A DNA stretch of 64,000 nucleotides from contig CALMGU010000093.1 of NCBI GenBank assembly GCA_937865685.1, positions 1 through 64,000 on the forward strand, in the 5' to 3' direction. A program made the position numbers and the translations under genes. The notes beneath the pieces are model-generated. The model had not been told where the DNA came from and did no database searches. It saw only the letters and a list, made by a program, of their open reading frames with translations. Positions 17,008-26,336 of this stretch are shown in pieces (the stretch's first letter is position 1; every line of letters starts with the position of its first letter). Source of the DNA: an uncultured Alphaproteobacteria bacterium (GTDB taxonomy: Bacteria; Pseudomonadota; Alphaproteobacteria; Micropepsales; Micropepsaceae).

Positions 17008-20000
17008 TCAAGGTGCCGGCGCCGGATCGGACGGCGCGGCGGCAGCCGGTTCCGGCGTGGCGGCTGTCGGCGTTGCGGCAGATGACGTCGCAGGTGGCGT
17101 GGCGGCTGTTGGCGTGGATGTTTCCTGCGCCGGTGCCGCAGCCGCTGCCGCCGGAGCGGAAACCGGTTCGGATGCAGCCGGCGCTGTCGCGGCCGGCTGC
17201 GCCTCGGCCGGATCGGTGTCACTCAGATAAGTATTGAACACCCATCCCTGTATGGAAGCCTGTGTGGCGGCGGCTTGCACCCCGGCACTTTGGGCGGCGG
17301 GAATTTCCACCCGGTCCCAGCTGCCGCGCGTTTCCAGCACGGCGACGGATGCACCACGTTTGAGATTGACGGTGATGGGGGCGCCGGTCGAAGGCTGATT
17401 GCGCACATTGATGGAACGCGTGGCGTATTTCAGCGGATGCACGGCCTTTGACTGGGTCGCGGCCGCCGCCGCGGCAACCGGCCGGACAGGCGCGGGCGCA
17501 TTATCCGATGGCAGGAACATGCCGCCCACGGTTTCGATCTGCCAGCGGATATTGTTGGGCAGCATCGCTTCCAGCTTGGGCAAGAGCAGCACGGCGGCGG
17601 CGGCGGCCATCACCACCACGCCGGCATCGCGCAGCAATCGCATATTCGCATAATCTTTTGCGGAGCGGCGCGGCTCTTCGCCCGCGCGATCGTCCATCGG
17701 CCGGCCGCCTATTTCCTGGCCGCTTGGCAGCGGCTGCCAGCGCGCGCCCGGACCTTCGCGCAACGTGCCCAGCCGGATCTGCTCCTGCGTCGCCTGGGTC
17801 TGCACCAGCGCCGCTTCGCGATCGACCAGGGTGGCGCGCAGGGTCTTGATCTCCCGCTCCAGCGAATGGACATATTCGTCCTCGCGCAGGCGGCCCTCCG
17901 CCGAACGGCGCTCCACATCCAGCGCCGTCTCCGCCGCCTCGGCGCGGGCATTGGCCTTGGCCAGCGCGCCCGCCGTTTCCTGCTCCCAGACCGCCTGCCC
18001 CGCTTTCAATTTCTCGCCGGCCGCGATATCCGCCGCCGCTTTCGCCGCCGCCATGTCCGCCTCCGCCACTTGCGCCTGCCGCGCCAGTTCTTCGCGCAGT
18101 TGCGCGATCTTCTGATCGCGTTCGCCGATCGCGGCGCTGGCATCGGCAGCAGCCAATGCCGTTTCCGCCGCCTGGCACCGCGCCGTCACCAGGGCCAGGG
18201 CTGCATCCGCCTCTGCCCGCCATTTCGCTTCGGCGTCTTTCAAGAGCTGCGCCCCATGCGCTTCGGCGGCAGCCTTGATGGCGGCGACTTCCCCTTCCGA
18301 CCGGTTGCGCAGAGATTCGAGCTGGTCCTGCAGGTGCCGGATTTCCTCGCTCCGGCCAGGCGTCGATCTCGCCGCCGCCAGTGCCGCATCCGCTTCCTGA
18401 AGGCGCGCGGTCATCGCCGCCATCGCTTCGTCGCCGCGCTTTCGCCATTCGGCTTCGGCGGCGGCCAGTGCTTCGGCCAGCTTCGCGTCGGCATCGGCCT
18501 TGAGACCGGCGATTTCGGTCTGGGATTCGAGCCGCTGACGCTCCAGCGCGGTGCTCAATTCCGCAACCTGGCTGTTGCGATGCGCACGAAGATCGGTAGC
18601 GCCTGTGGCTTGTTTCGCCGCCAGTTCCGCCAGCGCCCTGTCCGAACGTTCCTTCCATTCCGCCTCGGCAGTCTTGAGCCGCTCCGCCGCCTTGGCTTCC
18701 GCATCGGCTCTGGCTTGGGCGATATCGGTTTGCGTCTGACGTTTGAGGCGCTCCAGTTCGGCGCCAAGCTCGGCCAGCCGGTTGTCATGATGCGCCCGAA
18801 GATCATGCGTGCCCACCGACTGCTTGGCCGCCAGCTCCGCCAGCGCCTTGTCCGCGCGGGCCTGCCAATCGGTTTCAGCGGCTTTCAGACGCTCCGCCGC
18901 CTTTGCATTGGCGTCAGCCAGTTCGGCTTGCGCCTCCTGATGCTGCCGCTCCAGCTCGGCCCTGAGGCGCGCGATCTCACCGTCATGATCGGCGCGCGCG
19001 CCAGCCTGAGCGGTCTTGATGGCGTCCGCCACCTTGCTTTCCAGCATGGCCTTGGCGGCGGCGCCGTCGGCTTGCGCCCGGGCGCGCAGGCTTTCCAGTT
19101 CGCCGCGCAGCGCCGCCAGTTCGGCTTCGCCATCCTTGCGCAAGCCGGCTGCGGCGGCATCGGCGGTTTCGCGCATTGCCGCGAGTTCGGCCTGGACCTT
19201 GCTCAGGCGCGAAGCCCAATCCGCTTCAGCGGTTTTCAGCACCTCGCCGGCCTTGGCCTGCAAAGAGGCTTTGGTGGATGCGATTTCCGCTTCCCAATCG
19301 TTGCGCACGCGCTCCATCTGCGCGCGGGACGCGGCCAACTCGCTGTCGCGCGCCGCCAGCGCTTCCTTGGTGGCGGCGAATTCCTGGCGCATCAGCCGAA
19401 GCGCGGAAGCCTGCTGCTCGCTGGCGATTTCCGCCATGGCCTGGGCGCGCATCTCGCGCTCCTCGAGTCGGTTGCCGAACTGCTCTTCCAGCCGCGCTCT
19501 TTCGGCCTGCATCCGCTGGGCCTCGTCGCGCTTCCAGCGCGCTTGGGCTTCGGCCACCGCCATGTCGAGCTTCTGCTGCAGCATCACGCCCATCCGTTCG
19601 GCGGATTCGCGCAGCTGCGTCAGTTCGGTATCCCGCGCTTCCAGCAGCGATCTGAGCTTGTGCAGCTCGTTGCGGACATCGTCGGGCAAGGGCGCATTGG
19701 CGTGAGGAGACGCGGCGCTCTCGGCATCGCCCTTCACCGTGTAGTCGATCAACGCGATGGTAAAGGCTTCGGTTTCGTCCTTGGCGATCAGCCGGATCGC
19801 CAATGTGTGATCGCCGGCGATGCTCTTGGGCGCGAAATAAACCAAGTCTTCCAGCTCGTCGAGCAGGAGCGACCAGGACCCGTCGCCATTATTCTGCCCG
19901 GCGGAAAAGCGCGCCGATTGCGGCAGTTTTTCCACGCGCAACTGAAAACGCCCGCGTTTGCGATAGGCCAGGATCACCGGGCGCAGGTCGATGGGAATGG

Positions 20001-20103
20001 CGCGGCTGGACACCGAGGAATCCAGCGAGGCGCGCGCCGGCATGACGGCAAGTTCTTCCGCCGTTTCAGGGACTTTGCGTAATCTCGATGTGCCCGGTTT
20101 CAT
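17008..20103 (-). CDS. Giant coiled-coil membrane protein with N-terminal cadherin-like domain and C-terminal SH3b domain
   Basis: 1031 residues, no signal peptide. Residues about 30-125 form a beta-rich domain with SAGQNNGDGSWSLLLDEL and FAPKSIAGDHTLAIRL, resembling Ig/cadherin-like repeats of secreted adhesins. Residues about 140-760 are an Ala/Glu/Lys coiled coil containing W-anchored repeats of 70-78 residues. One transmembrane helix follows (GVVVMAAAAAVLLLP, near 825), then a bacterial SH3 domain (INVRNQPSTGAPITVNLKRG, SWDRVEI, GWVFNTYL, about 890-955) and a long Ala/Pro/Thr tail. The architecture suggests an envelope or polarity scaffold whose SH3b part touches peptidoglycan, but no family was recognised. 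It converges with the serine hydrolase gene. The start has only a weak ribosome site. Confidence 0.85.
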   Translation of the reverse strand: MKPGTSRLRKVPETAEELAVMPARASLDSSVSSRAIPIDLRPVILAYRKRGRFQLRVEKLPQSARFSAGQNNGDGSWSLLLDELEDLVYFAPKSIAGDHTLAIRLIAKDETEAFTIALIDYTVKGDAESAASPHANAPLPDDVRNELHKLRSLLEARDTELTQLRESAERMGVMLQQKLDMAVAEAQARWKRDEAQRMQAERARLEEQFGNRLEEREMRAQAMAEIASEQQASALRLMRQEFAATKEALAARDSELAASRAQMERVRNDWEAEIASTKASLQAKAGEVLKTAEADWASRLSKVQAELAAMRETADAAAAGLRKDGEAELAALRGELESLRARAQADGAAAKAMLESKVADAIKTAQAGARADHDGEIARLRAELERQHQEAQAELADANAKAAERLKAAETDWQARADKALAELAAKQSVGTHDLRAHHDNRLAELGAELERLKRQTQTDIAQARADAEAKAAERLKTAEAEWKERSDRALAELAAKQATGATDLRAHRNSQVAELSTALERQRLESQTEIAGLKADADAKLAEALAAAEAEWRKRGDEAMAAMTARLQEADAALAAARSTPGRSEEIRHLQDQLESLRNRSEGEVAAIKAAAEAHGAQLLKDAEAKWRAEADAALALVTARCQAAETALAAADASAAIGERDQKIAQLREELARQAQVAEADMAAAKAAADIAAGEKLKAGQAVWEQETAGALAKANARAEAAETALDVERRSAEGRLREDEYVHSLEREIKTLRATLVDREAALVQTQATQEQIRLGTLREGPGARWQPLPSGQEIGGRPMDDRAGEEPRRSAKDYANMRLLRDAGVVVMAAAAAVLLLPKLEAMLPNNIRWQIETVGGMFLPSDNAPAPVRPVAAAAAATQSKAVHPLKYATRSINVRNQPSTGAPITVNLKRGASVAVLETRGSWDRVEIPAAQSAGVQAAATQASIQGWVFNTYLSDTDPAEAQPAATAPAASEPVSAPAAAAAAPAQETSTPTAATPPATSSAATPTAATPEPAAAAPSDPAPAP
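17986..18867 (-). repeat. Tryptophan-anchored 70-78 residue coiled-coil repeat array
   Basis: Inside the coiled-coil gene, Trp codons lie at 18865-18867, 18655-18657, 18445-18447, 18220-18222 and 17986-17988, giving unit lengths of 70, 70, 75 and 78 residues. Each unit begins with a block like LKTAEAEWKERSDRALAELA. The first two intervals are exactly 210 bp and the most similar. A further, more diverged Trp block lies at 19216-19218, one degenerate unit upstream. Confidence 0.85.
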
Positions 20104-20341
20104 TCAAATCGCCTGCGACGCGCCACTTACACGCGCGCCCCGGTTCCATAATGACACTGGCTTCCGTGCATCCGCGTTATTCAAACCCCCGCAATTTGCG
20201 TAAATTTGTCCGCTATGCGCCAAGGATAATCGCGCCCGCGGCGGGATGCCGGCTTCGATCCGTCCCGGCACACCAGCAATGGCGCCGATTCATTGGTTAG
20301 CGAAACCTATCGGACCCGGCGGAATGGTTAGGAGCCCGGGT

Positions 20342-21307
20342 TTATTCCGCCGGTCCTTCGATGGCGACATGCAGCGCCGCCAGCCGTTCCAGCACACCGC
20401 CGCGCCGCAGAAGCGGCCCGATATCGATCACCGCGATGGACTTTCCCGGCGTGTTCAGCGCGGTGTCGATCGCGGACGTGTAATCGGCCACGTTGCGCTC
20501 ATTGATTCCGGCGACGGAATGAACCGCCGCGATGACGCAATCGGCTAGCCGCGATTCCGCGTAATTGGCTTTGACATTGCGGATGTCGCCGATCGCCCAG
20601 GCCTCGGCCGCCGGAATGGCATGGGTGAGCTGGCGGTCGATATCCTCCACCGATTGGGCAAGACAGGCGCGCTGCTGATCGAGACTGAGCTTGAGGACAT
20701 CTTCCGCCGCATCCAGAACTTCATAGCGCGCGATGGGCTTGGACGGCACGCGGCTGGCCCGCGCCAGCCGCGAGATGGGATCGCGCGGCTCGTCGCGGGT
20801 GAGATCGAGTTTGTCCTGCAGATCCTGGAACAGGCGCAGCGCCGCGCGCAGCGGCGTGTCGGTCCGGTAACGGCTCTCACTTTGATCGAGGCGCTCGCGA
20901 ATGGCGACGAAGCGGTTTCGAAGATCGGGCGAGAGGGACCCTTCCAAAGTTTGTCCCCGGGGCAGGCTGAGCTTGGATCCATTGGTGAGGAGGAACCAGG
21001 CGCCTTCGAACACGCCCACCGAAGGGCGCGGCGGCAACAGGATCGCATGCGTCCCGTCCAGCAATTCGGCCAGATAATCCTTGTTCCATTTCAGCCCGTC
21101 CGGCATGCCGCCGACCGTGCCCAGGATCCACACTTCGGAATCCCCGCGCGTCAGATGCCAGACCGCCGGGCCCGGCGCGGCCTTGACCTCGACCACTTCC
21201 GGCGTCCCCCAGATTTCCACCGGTTGCGCGGACACTGTCAGCGGCAGCGCAACAAAGCACAACGCCAGCGCAGCCAATGTCGTCCGTTTATAACACTTTG
21301 ACTTCAT
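20342..21307 (-). CDS. TraB/GumN-family (TIKI-like) protein
   Basis: A 321-residue secreted protein of the TraB/GumN family. A signal peptide (MKSKCYKRTTLAALALCFVALPLTVSAQ) is followed by the family start AVWHLTRGDSEVWILGTVGG, where homologues have LGTxH; the His is replaced by Gly-Gly here. Later come HAILLPPRPSVGVFEG and, at the C-terminus, GKSIAVIDIGPLLRRGGVLERL, matching the family GPxHLxGxxG end only loosely. TIKI/TraB proteins are candidate metalloproteases. Loss of the first His and of the His in the final motif suggests a catalytically altered member. I start it at the ATG at 21307; an ATG at 21325 is possible. Confidence 0.75.
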   Translation of the reverse strand: MKSKCYKRTTLAALALCFVALPLTVSAQPVEIWGTPEVVEVKAAPGPAVWHLTRGDSEVWILGTVGGMPDGLKWNKDYLAELLDGTHAILLPPRPSVGVFEGAWFLLTNGSKLSLPRGQTLEGSLSPDLRNRFVAIRERLDQSESRYRTDTPLRAALRLFQDLQDKLDLTRDEPRDPISRLARASRVPSKPIARYEVLDAAEDVLKLSLDQQRACLAQSVEDIDRQLTHAIPAAEAWAIGDIRNVKANYAESRLADCVIAAVHSVAGINERNVADYTSAIDTALNTPGKSIAVIDIGPLLRRGGVLERLAALHVAIEGPAE

Positions 21308-21553
21308 GTCCTTTTCCGCAGACATGCCGCAATGCAATAGTTCAGCATCGATTTCTCTCGCGCGCGTGAAGCGAGCCTTTTGCTCACCTCTTCTTCCCGC
21401 TAGGATCGTGGAAACAAAGCGGATTGTTTCCCGAAGGATACGACCCGAACAAGGAAAATAAGAGCACCAGGCCAACGGACATACATCAATAGCGCGTGCA
21501 CCATCAGACGTTGGTCTCATCAGAGGCAGGTCATTGGGGAAACGGTCGGCGAC

Positions 21554-23431
21554 ATGAGCAGTCCATCGGTGAGTGAGCCGTCGCGGCAGACGCCCGGCGC
21601 AGGTGTAAAATTGTCGCCCGAGGCGGGCATGCCGCCCACCGATATCAAGAACCCGGATTACTTCCATAAGGTCGTGGACTGCCAATGGGCCTGCCCCGCC
21701 CATACGCCGGTGCCCGAATATATCCGCATGATCGCGGCGGGGCGTTATTCCGACGCCTATATGGTCAACTGGCATTCCAATGTTTTTCCCGGTGTTTTGG
21801 GCCGCACCTGCGACCGCCCCTGCGAGCCTGCCTGCCGGCGCGGCCGGGTGGAGGAAGTCACGGGCGCCCCGCAACCGGTGGCGATCTGCCGTCTGAAGCG
21901 CGTCGCCGCCGACAATAAGAGTGACGTCAAAGCGCGCATGCCGCGCCCCGCCCCGCAGAAGAACGGCAAGCGGGTGGCGCTGATCGGCGCGGGGCCCGCT
22001 TCCCTCACCGTGGCGCGCGATCTTCTGCCCCTGGGCTACACGGTCGTTCTTTATGACGGCGATGCGGCGGCGGGCGGCATGATGCGCACGCAGATTCCAA
22101 AATTCCGCCTGCCCGAAACCGTTCTGAACGAAGAGGTCGATTACATTCTCGATCTGGAGCCGGAACTCAGGCTGGGCCAGAAGGTCAATTCTCTCAAAGG
22201 GCTTCTGTCGGAAGATTACGACGCGATTTTCGTCGGCTGCGGCGCGCCGCGCGGCCGCGAGCTGGACATTCCCGGCCGCAAGGAAGCCAAGGCGAATATC
22301 CATATCGGCATCGACTGGCTGGCCTCGGTCTCGTTCGGCCATACCGACAAGATCGGCAAGCGGGTGATCGTTTTGGGCGGCGGCAACACCGCCATGGATT
22401 GCTGCCGCACGTCGCGGCGCCTGGGCGGAGACGAAGTGACGGTGGTGGTGCGCTCCGGATTCGAGGAAATGAAAGCCTCGCCCTGGGAAAAAGAAGACGC
22501 GATGCATGAAGGCATCCCGATCCACAATTTCCTGGTGCCCAAGGAATTCCTGCACGAGGACGGCAGGCTGACCGGCGTGCGCTTCGAGAAAGTGAAAGCC
22601 GAACGCGACGCCAAGGGCCGCCGCAATCTGGTGCCGTCGGGCGAGCCGGACACCATCCTGCAATGCGATGATGTGCTGGTGGCGGTGGGCCAGGAGAACG
22701 CCTTTCCCTGGATCGAGCGCGACATCGGGCTTCAGTTCGACAAATGGGACATGCCTGTGGTCGATCCCGCCACCATGCAATCGACCAATCCCAAAGTGTT
22801 CTTCGGCGGCGATGCCGCGTTCGGGCCCAAGAACATCATCTGGGCGGTGGCGCATGGCCATGACGCCGCCATCTCCATCGACCTCTATTGCCAGGGCAAG
22901 CCGGTGGGTCTGCGCCCGCCGCCGACGGTCAATCTTTCCTCTCAAAAAATGGGCATTCACGAATGGAGCTATGACAACGATATCTCCAACGACAATCGCT
23001 ACAAGGTGCCCCACGCGCCCATCGAAAAGACGCTCAAGAATGTGAAGATGGAAGTGGAGCTGGGCTTCGACGTGAAGCAAGCCTTCCTGGAAGCGCAGCG
23101 CTGCCTGAATTGCGACATCCAGACCGTGTTCGACACTCCGAAATGCATCGAATGCGATGCCTGTGTCGATATCTGCCCGATGGACTGCATCACCTTCACC
23201 GGCAATGACCCGGAAGAAGAGCTGCGCCTGCATTTGAGCGCGCCGGCCCTGCACGCAAGCCAGGACCTCTACATTTCATCCACGCTGAAGACCGGCCGGA
23301 TCATGGCCAAGGATGAAGATCTTTGCCTGCATTGCGGGCTTTGTGCCGAGCGCTGCCCCACCGGCGCCTGGGACATGCAGAAATTCCTGCTGGAAGCACC
23401 CAAGACGGGGTACGCATGCCAACACCGGTAA
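21554..23431 (+). CDS. GltD-like FAD/NAD(P) oxidoreductase fused to a 2[4Fe-4S] ferredoxin
   Basis: 625 residues. The N-terminal Fe-S domain has Cys in VDCQWACPAHTP and GRTCDRPCEPACRRG. A glutamate-synthase-small-subunit-type FAD/NAD(P) domain follows (GKRVALIGAGPASLTVARDL; second nucleotide loop VIVLGGGNTAMDCCR; C-terminal FAD loop VFFGGDAAFGPKNIIWAVAHG). The C-terminus carries two ferredoxin motifs, CIECDACVDICP and CLHCGLCAERCP. It should pass electrons between NAD(P)H and ferredoxin. It is the first gene of an operon with both subunits of a 2-oxoacid:ferredoxin oxidoreductase and overlaps the next gene by 16 bases, so it probably serves as that enzyme's redox partner. The ribosome site is weak. 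Confidence 0.9.
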   Translation: MSSPSVSEPSRQTPGAGVKLSPEAGMPPTDIKNPDYFHKVVDCQWACPAHTPVPEYIRMIAAGRYSDAYMVNWHSNVFPGVLGRTCDRPCEPACRRGRVEEVTGAPQPVAICRLKRVAADNKSDVKARMPRPAPQKNGKRVALIGAGPASLTVARDLLPLGYTVVLYDGDAAAGGMMRTQIPKFRLPETVLNEEVDYILDLEPELRLGQKVNSLKGLLSEDYDAIFVGCGAPRGRELDIPGRKEAKANIHIGIDWLASVSFGHTDKIGKRVIVLGGGNTAMDCCRTSRRLGGDEVTVVVRSGFEEMKASPWEKEDAMHEGIPIHNFLVPKEFLHEDGRLTGVRFEKVKAERDAKGRRNLVPSGEPDTILQCDDVLVAVGQENAFPWIERDIGLQFDKWDMPVVDPATMQSTNPKVFFGGDAAFGPKNIIWAVAHGHDAAISIDLYCQGKPVGLRPPPTVNLSSQKMGIHEWSYDNDISNDNRYKVPHAPIEKTLKNVKMEVELGFDVKQAFLEAQRCLNCDIQTVFDTPKCIECDACVDICPMDCITFTGNDPEEELRLHLSAPALHASQDLYISSTLKTGRIMAKDEDLCLHCGLCAERCPTGAWDMQKFLLEAPKTGYACQHR

Positions 23432-25245
23432 AATCGATCAACGACTTTGTCGTCAAATTCGCCAATGTGAACGGCTCCGGCTCGGCGTCCGCTAATGAGA
23501 TGTTCGCCCGCTCGATCCTGCGCATGGGCGTGCCGGTGGCCTCGCGCAACATTTTCCCGTCCAATATTCAGGGCCTGCCCACCTGGTATGAAGTGCGGGT
23601 CTCCGGCCATGGCTGGCTGGGACGGCGGGGCGGCGTCGACCTGATGGTGGCGATGAACCCCCAGACCTGGGACAAGGATGTCGCCTCGGTCGACCCGGGC
23701 GGCTATCTCTTCTACGATTCCTCGCGGCCCATCCCCCAATCGAAATTCCGCGACGACATCAACGTCATCCGCATGCCGCTGACCGAGATCTGCAACGCGG
23801 TCTATAGCGATCCGCGCCAGCGCCAGCTGTTCAAGAACATCATCTATATCGGCGCGCTGGCCCAGCTGTTGGGGATCGAGCCGGATGTGCTCGAAACCCT
23901 GATCGGCGAACAATATAAAAGCAAGCCCGCTTTGATCGCGCCCAACCATCAGGCGCTGCGCATGGGCTATGATTATGCGCGGGACAATCTGGCGGGCGCC
24001 TGCGGCCTGAAGGTAACACGCGCCGATGGCGTGAAGGACCGCATCTTCGTCAACGGAAATGACGCGGCGGGGCTGGGCTGCGTCTATGGCGGCGCCACCG
24101 TGGCGGCCTGGTATCCCATCACGCCTTCCACTTCCGTCGCCGAGGCCTTTGGCAAACATTGCAAGAAATACCGGGTCGATGCCGCGACCGGCAAAAACAA
24201 ATTCGCCATCGTTCAGGCGGAAGACGAAATCTCCGCCATCGGCGCGGTGATCGGCGCGGGCTGGAACGGGGCGCGGTCTTTTACCGCCACCTCCGGCCCG
24301 GGCGTTTCCTTGATGCAGGAATTTCTCGGCCTGGCCTATTTCGCGGAAATCCCCATGGTGCTGATCGATGTGCAGCGGGGCGGCCCCTCCACCGGCATGC
24401 CCACCCGCACCCAGCAGGCCGATCTGATCCTGGCCGCCTATGCCAGCCATGGCGACACCAAGCATGTGATGCTGTTTCCGCAGGACCCCAAGGAATTGTT
24501 CGAATTCACCGCCCGGGCCTTCGATCTGGCGGAGCGGTTGCAGACGCCCATCTTCGTGATGGAAGACTTGGACATCGGCATGAACGAATGGCTGTGCGAG
24601 CCTTTCGCCTGGGACGATGCCCGCAAATATGACCGCGGCAAGATCATGACCGCGGAGGATCTGGATGCGGGCAAGCTGTTCGGCCGTTATCTGGACGTGG
24701 ACGGCGACGCCATCGGCTATCGCACCCTTCCGGGCACCCATCCCAGCAAGGGCGCTTATTTCACCCGGGGCTCCAGCCACGACAAGATGGCCAAATACAC
24801 CGAGGAAGGCGACGCCTACCAGGAAGTGATGCAGCGGCTCTTACGCAAATTCGAAACCGCCAAATCCCTGGTCCCGGCGCCCGTGATTCATCAGGCGGCG
24901 GAGAAGACCGGCTATGGCGTGATCTATTTCGGTTCGACCGCGCCGGCCATGGACGAAGCCTTGGCGGCGCTGAAAGAAGAAGGCCTGCATCTGAACACGC
25001 TCAGGCTGCGCGCCTTCCCCTTCTCGGAAGCGGTGAGCGACTTCATCAACGCCCATGAGCAGATTTTCCTGGTGGAACAGAACCGCGACGCCCAGATGCG
25101 CATGCTTCTGGTCAATGAATGCGGCGTCGATCCCGCCCGCTTCATTTCCATCCTGAACTACGACGGCACCCCGATCACGGCGCGCTTCATCATCAGCCAG
25201 ATCGCCGGGCGCATGACCATGACATCGAGGGAAGCCGCCGAATGA
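23416..25245 (+). CDS. korA: 2-oxoacid:ferredoxin oxidoreductase, fused gamma-alpha subunit
   Basis: 609 residues. The first part is the gamma domain (FANVNGSGSASANEMFARSI, GWLGRRGGVDLMVAMNP). From about residue 210 it is the alpha (pyrimidine-binding) domain: VNGNDAAGLGCVYGGATVAA, YPITPSTSVAEAF, AEDEISAIGAVIGAGWNGAR, TATSGPGVSLMQEFLGLAYF and RGGPSTGMPTRTQQADL. Such subunits pair with a TPP-binding beta subunit and decarboxylate 2-oxoacids (2-oxoglutarate, pyruvate or branched) to acyl-CoA with ferredoxin as acceptor. The start at ATG 23416 follows GGGG and overlaps the upstream gene. The stop overlaps the beta-subunit start (ATGA). The 2-oxoglutarate assignment is by similarity of layout only. 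Confidence 0.9.
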   Translation: MPTPVKSINDFVVKFANVNGSGSASANEMFARSILRMGVPVASRNIFPSNIQGLPTWYEVRVSGHGWLGRRGGVDLMVAMNPQTWDKDVASVDPGGYLFYDSSRPIPQSKFRDDINVIRMPLTEICNAVYSDPRQRQLFKNIIYIGALAQLLGIEPDVLETLIGEQYKSKPALIAPNHQALRMGYDYARDNLAGACGLKVTRADGVKDRIFVNGNDAAGLGCVYGGATVAAWYPITPSTSVAEAFGKHCKKYRVDAATGKNKFAIVQAEDEISAIGAVIGAGWNGARSFTATSGPGVSLMQEFLGLAYFAEIPMVLIDVQRGGPSTGMPTRTQQADLILAAYASHGDTKHVMLFPQDPKELFEFTARAFDLAERLQTPIFVMEDLDIGMNEWLCEPFAWDDARKYDRGKIMTAEDLDAGKLFGRYLDVDGDAIGYRTLPGTHPSKGAYFTRGSSHDKMAKYTEEGDAYQEVMQRLLRKFETAKSLVPAPVIHQAAEKTGYGVIYFGSTAPAMDEALAALKEEGLHLNTLRLRAFPFSEAVSDFINAHEQIFLVEQNRDAQMRMLLVNECGVDPARFISILNYDGTPITARFIISQIAGRMTMTSREAAE

Positions 25246-26297
25246 CCTATATCGTCAAGCCCAAGCTGCGCCATCCCGCCTTGCCCGTGAACAAGCTGGG
25301 CTTTACCCATCGCGATTACGAAGGCACGGTGTCCACCCTGTGCGCGGGCTGCGGCCATGACTCGATTTCCGCCGCCATCATCCAGGCCTGTTTCGAACTC
25401 GCCATCGAGCCGCACCGGGTCGCCAAATTGTCCGGCATCGGCTGCTCGTCCAAGACTCCCACCTATTTCCTGGGCCAGAGCCATGGCTTCAATTCGGTGC
25501 ATGGCCGCATGCCGTCCGTGCTGACGGGCGCCAATATGGCCAACAAGGATTTGATCTATCTGGGCGTGTCGGGCGACGGCGACAGCGCCTCGATCGGGCT
25601 GGGCCAGTTCGTGCATTGCATCCGGCGCGGCGTGAACATGGTCTATATCTGCGAGAATAATGGCGTCTATGGCCTGACCAAGGGCCAATTCTCCGCCACC
25701 GCCGACAAGGGCTCAAAAAGCAAGGGCGGCGCCAGCAACATGGACACGCCGCTCGATCTCGCCAGCATGGCGATGATGGTGGGCGCCAGTTTCGTTGGGC
25801 GCAGCTTTTCCGGCGACAAGGAGCAGATGGTGCCCCTGATCATGGCGGCGATGCGCCATCCCGGCCCCTGCTTCATCGATATCGTCAGCCCCTGCGTCGC
25901 CTTCAACAATCATGCCGGCTCGACCAAGGCTTATGATTTCGTGCGCGCCCATAACGAAGCGGTGAACCGGCTGGACATCATGGAGCCGCGCGATCCCATC
26001 ACGGTGGAATATGCGCCGGGCACCACCGAGGAAGTGGCGCTGCATGACGGCTCGTCGCTCAGGCTGGCCAAGCTGGACGCCGATTACGATCCCAGCGACC
26101 GCATCATGGCGATGGCCTACCTGCAGGCCAAGGCCGCGCGGAATGAATTGGTGACCGGCCTGATCTATATGGACCGCCACGCCACCGACATGCACGCCAA
26201 TCTCAACACCGTCGATGTGCCGCTGAACGGGCTCAGCGAAAAGGATCTCTGTCCCGGCAGCAAGGCACTGGACGCATTCAACGCATCGCATCGCTGA
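25242..26297 (+). CDS. korB: 2-oxoacid:ferredoxin oxidoreductase, beta subunit
   Basis: A 351-residue TPP-binding subunit. The thiamine/Mg motif is SGDGDSASIGLGQF to ICENNGVYGLTKGQ. Cys residues for a [4Fe-4S] cluster are in TLCAGCGHDS, GIGCSSKT and SPCVAFNNH, as in the single-cluster beta subunits. It has no signal and is cytoplasmic. It is translationally coupled to the alpha subunit through an ATGA overlap. With the upstream GltD-ferredoxin fusion it forms a complete electron path from 2-oxoacid to NAD(P). In an aerobic alphaproteobacterium this enzyme would need oxygen tolerance. Confidence 0.92.
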   Translation: MTYIVKPKLRHPALPVNKLGFTHRDYEGTVSTLCAGCGHDSISAAIIQACFELAIEPHRVAKLSGIGCSSKTPTYFLGQSHGFNSVHGRMPSVLTGANMANKDLIYLGVSGDGDSASIGLGQFVHCIRRGVNMVYICENNGVYGLTKGQFSATADKGSKSKGGASNMDTPLDLASMAMMVGASFVGRSFSGDKEQMVPLIMAAMRHPGPCFIDIVSPCVAFNNHAGSTKAYDFVRAHNEAVNRLDIMEPRDPITVEYAPGTTEEVALHDGSSLRLAKLDADYDPSDRIMAMAYLQAKAARNELVTGLIYMDRHATDMHANLNTVDVPLNGLSEKDLCPGSKALDAFNASHR

Positions 26298-26336
26298 CCG
26301 CCGCGGAATCTGTGCCTTGAACCGGGGGACATCGCC

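Noticed and set aside
21308-23254. N-terminal extension of the TraB/GumN frame
   Set aside because: Opposite strand of the GltD-like gene; the signal peptide at 21307 marks the real start.
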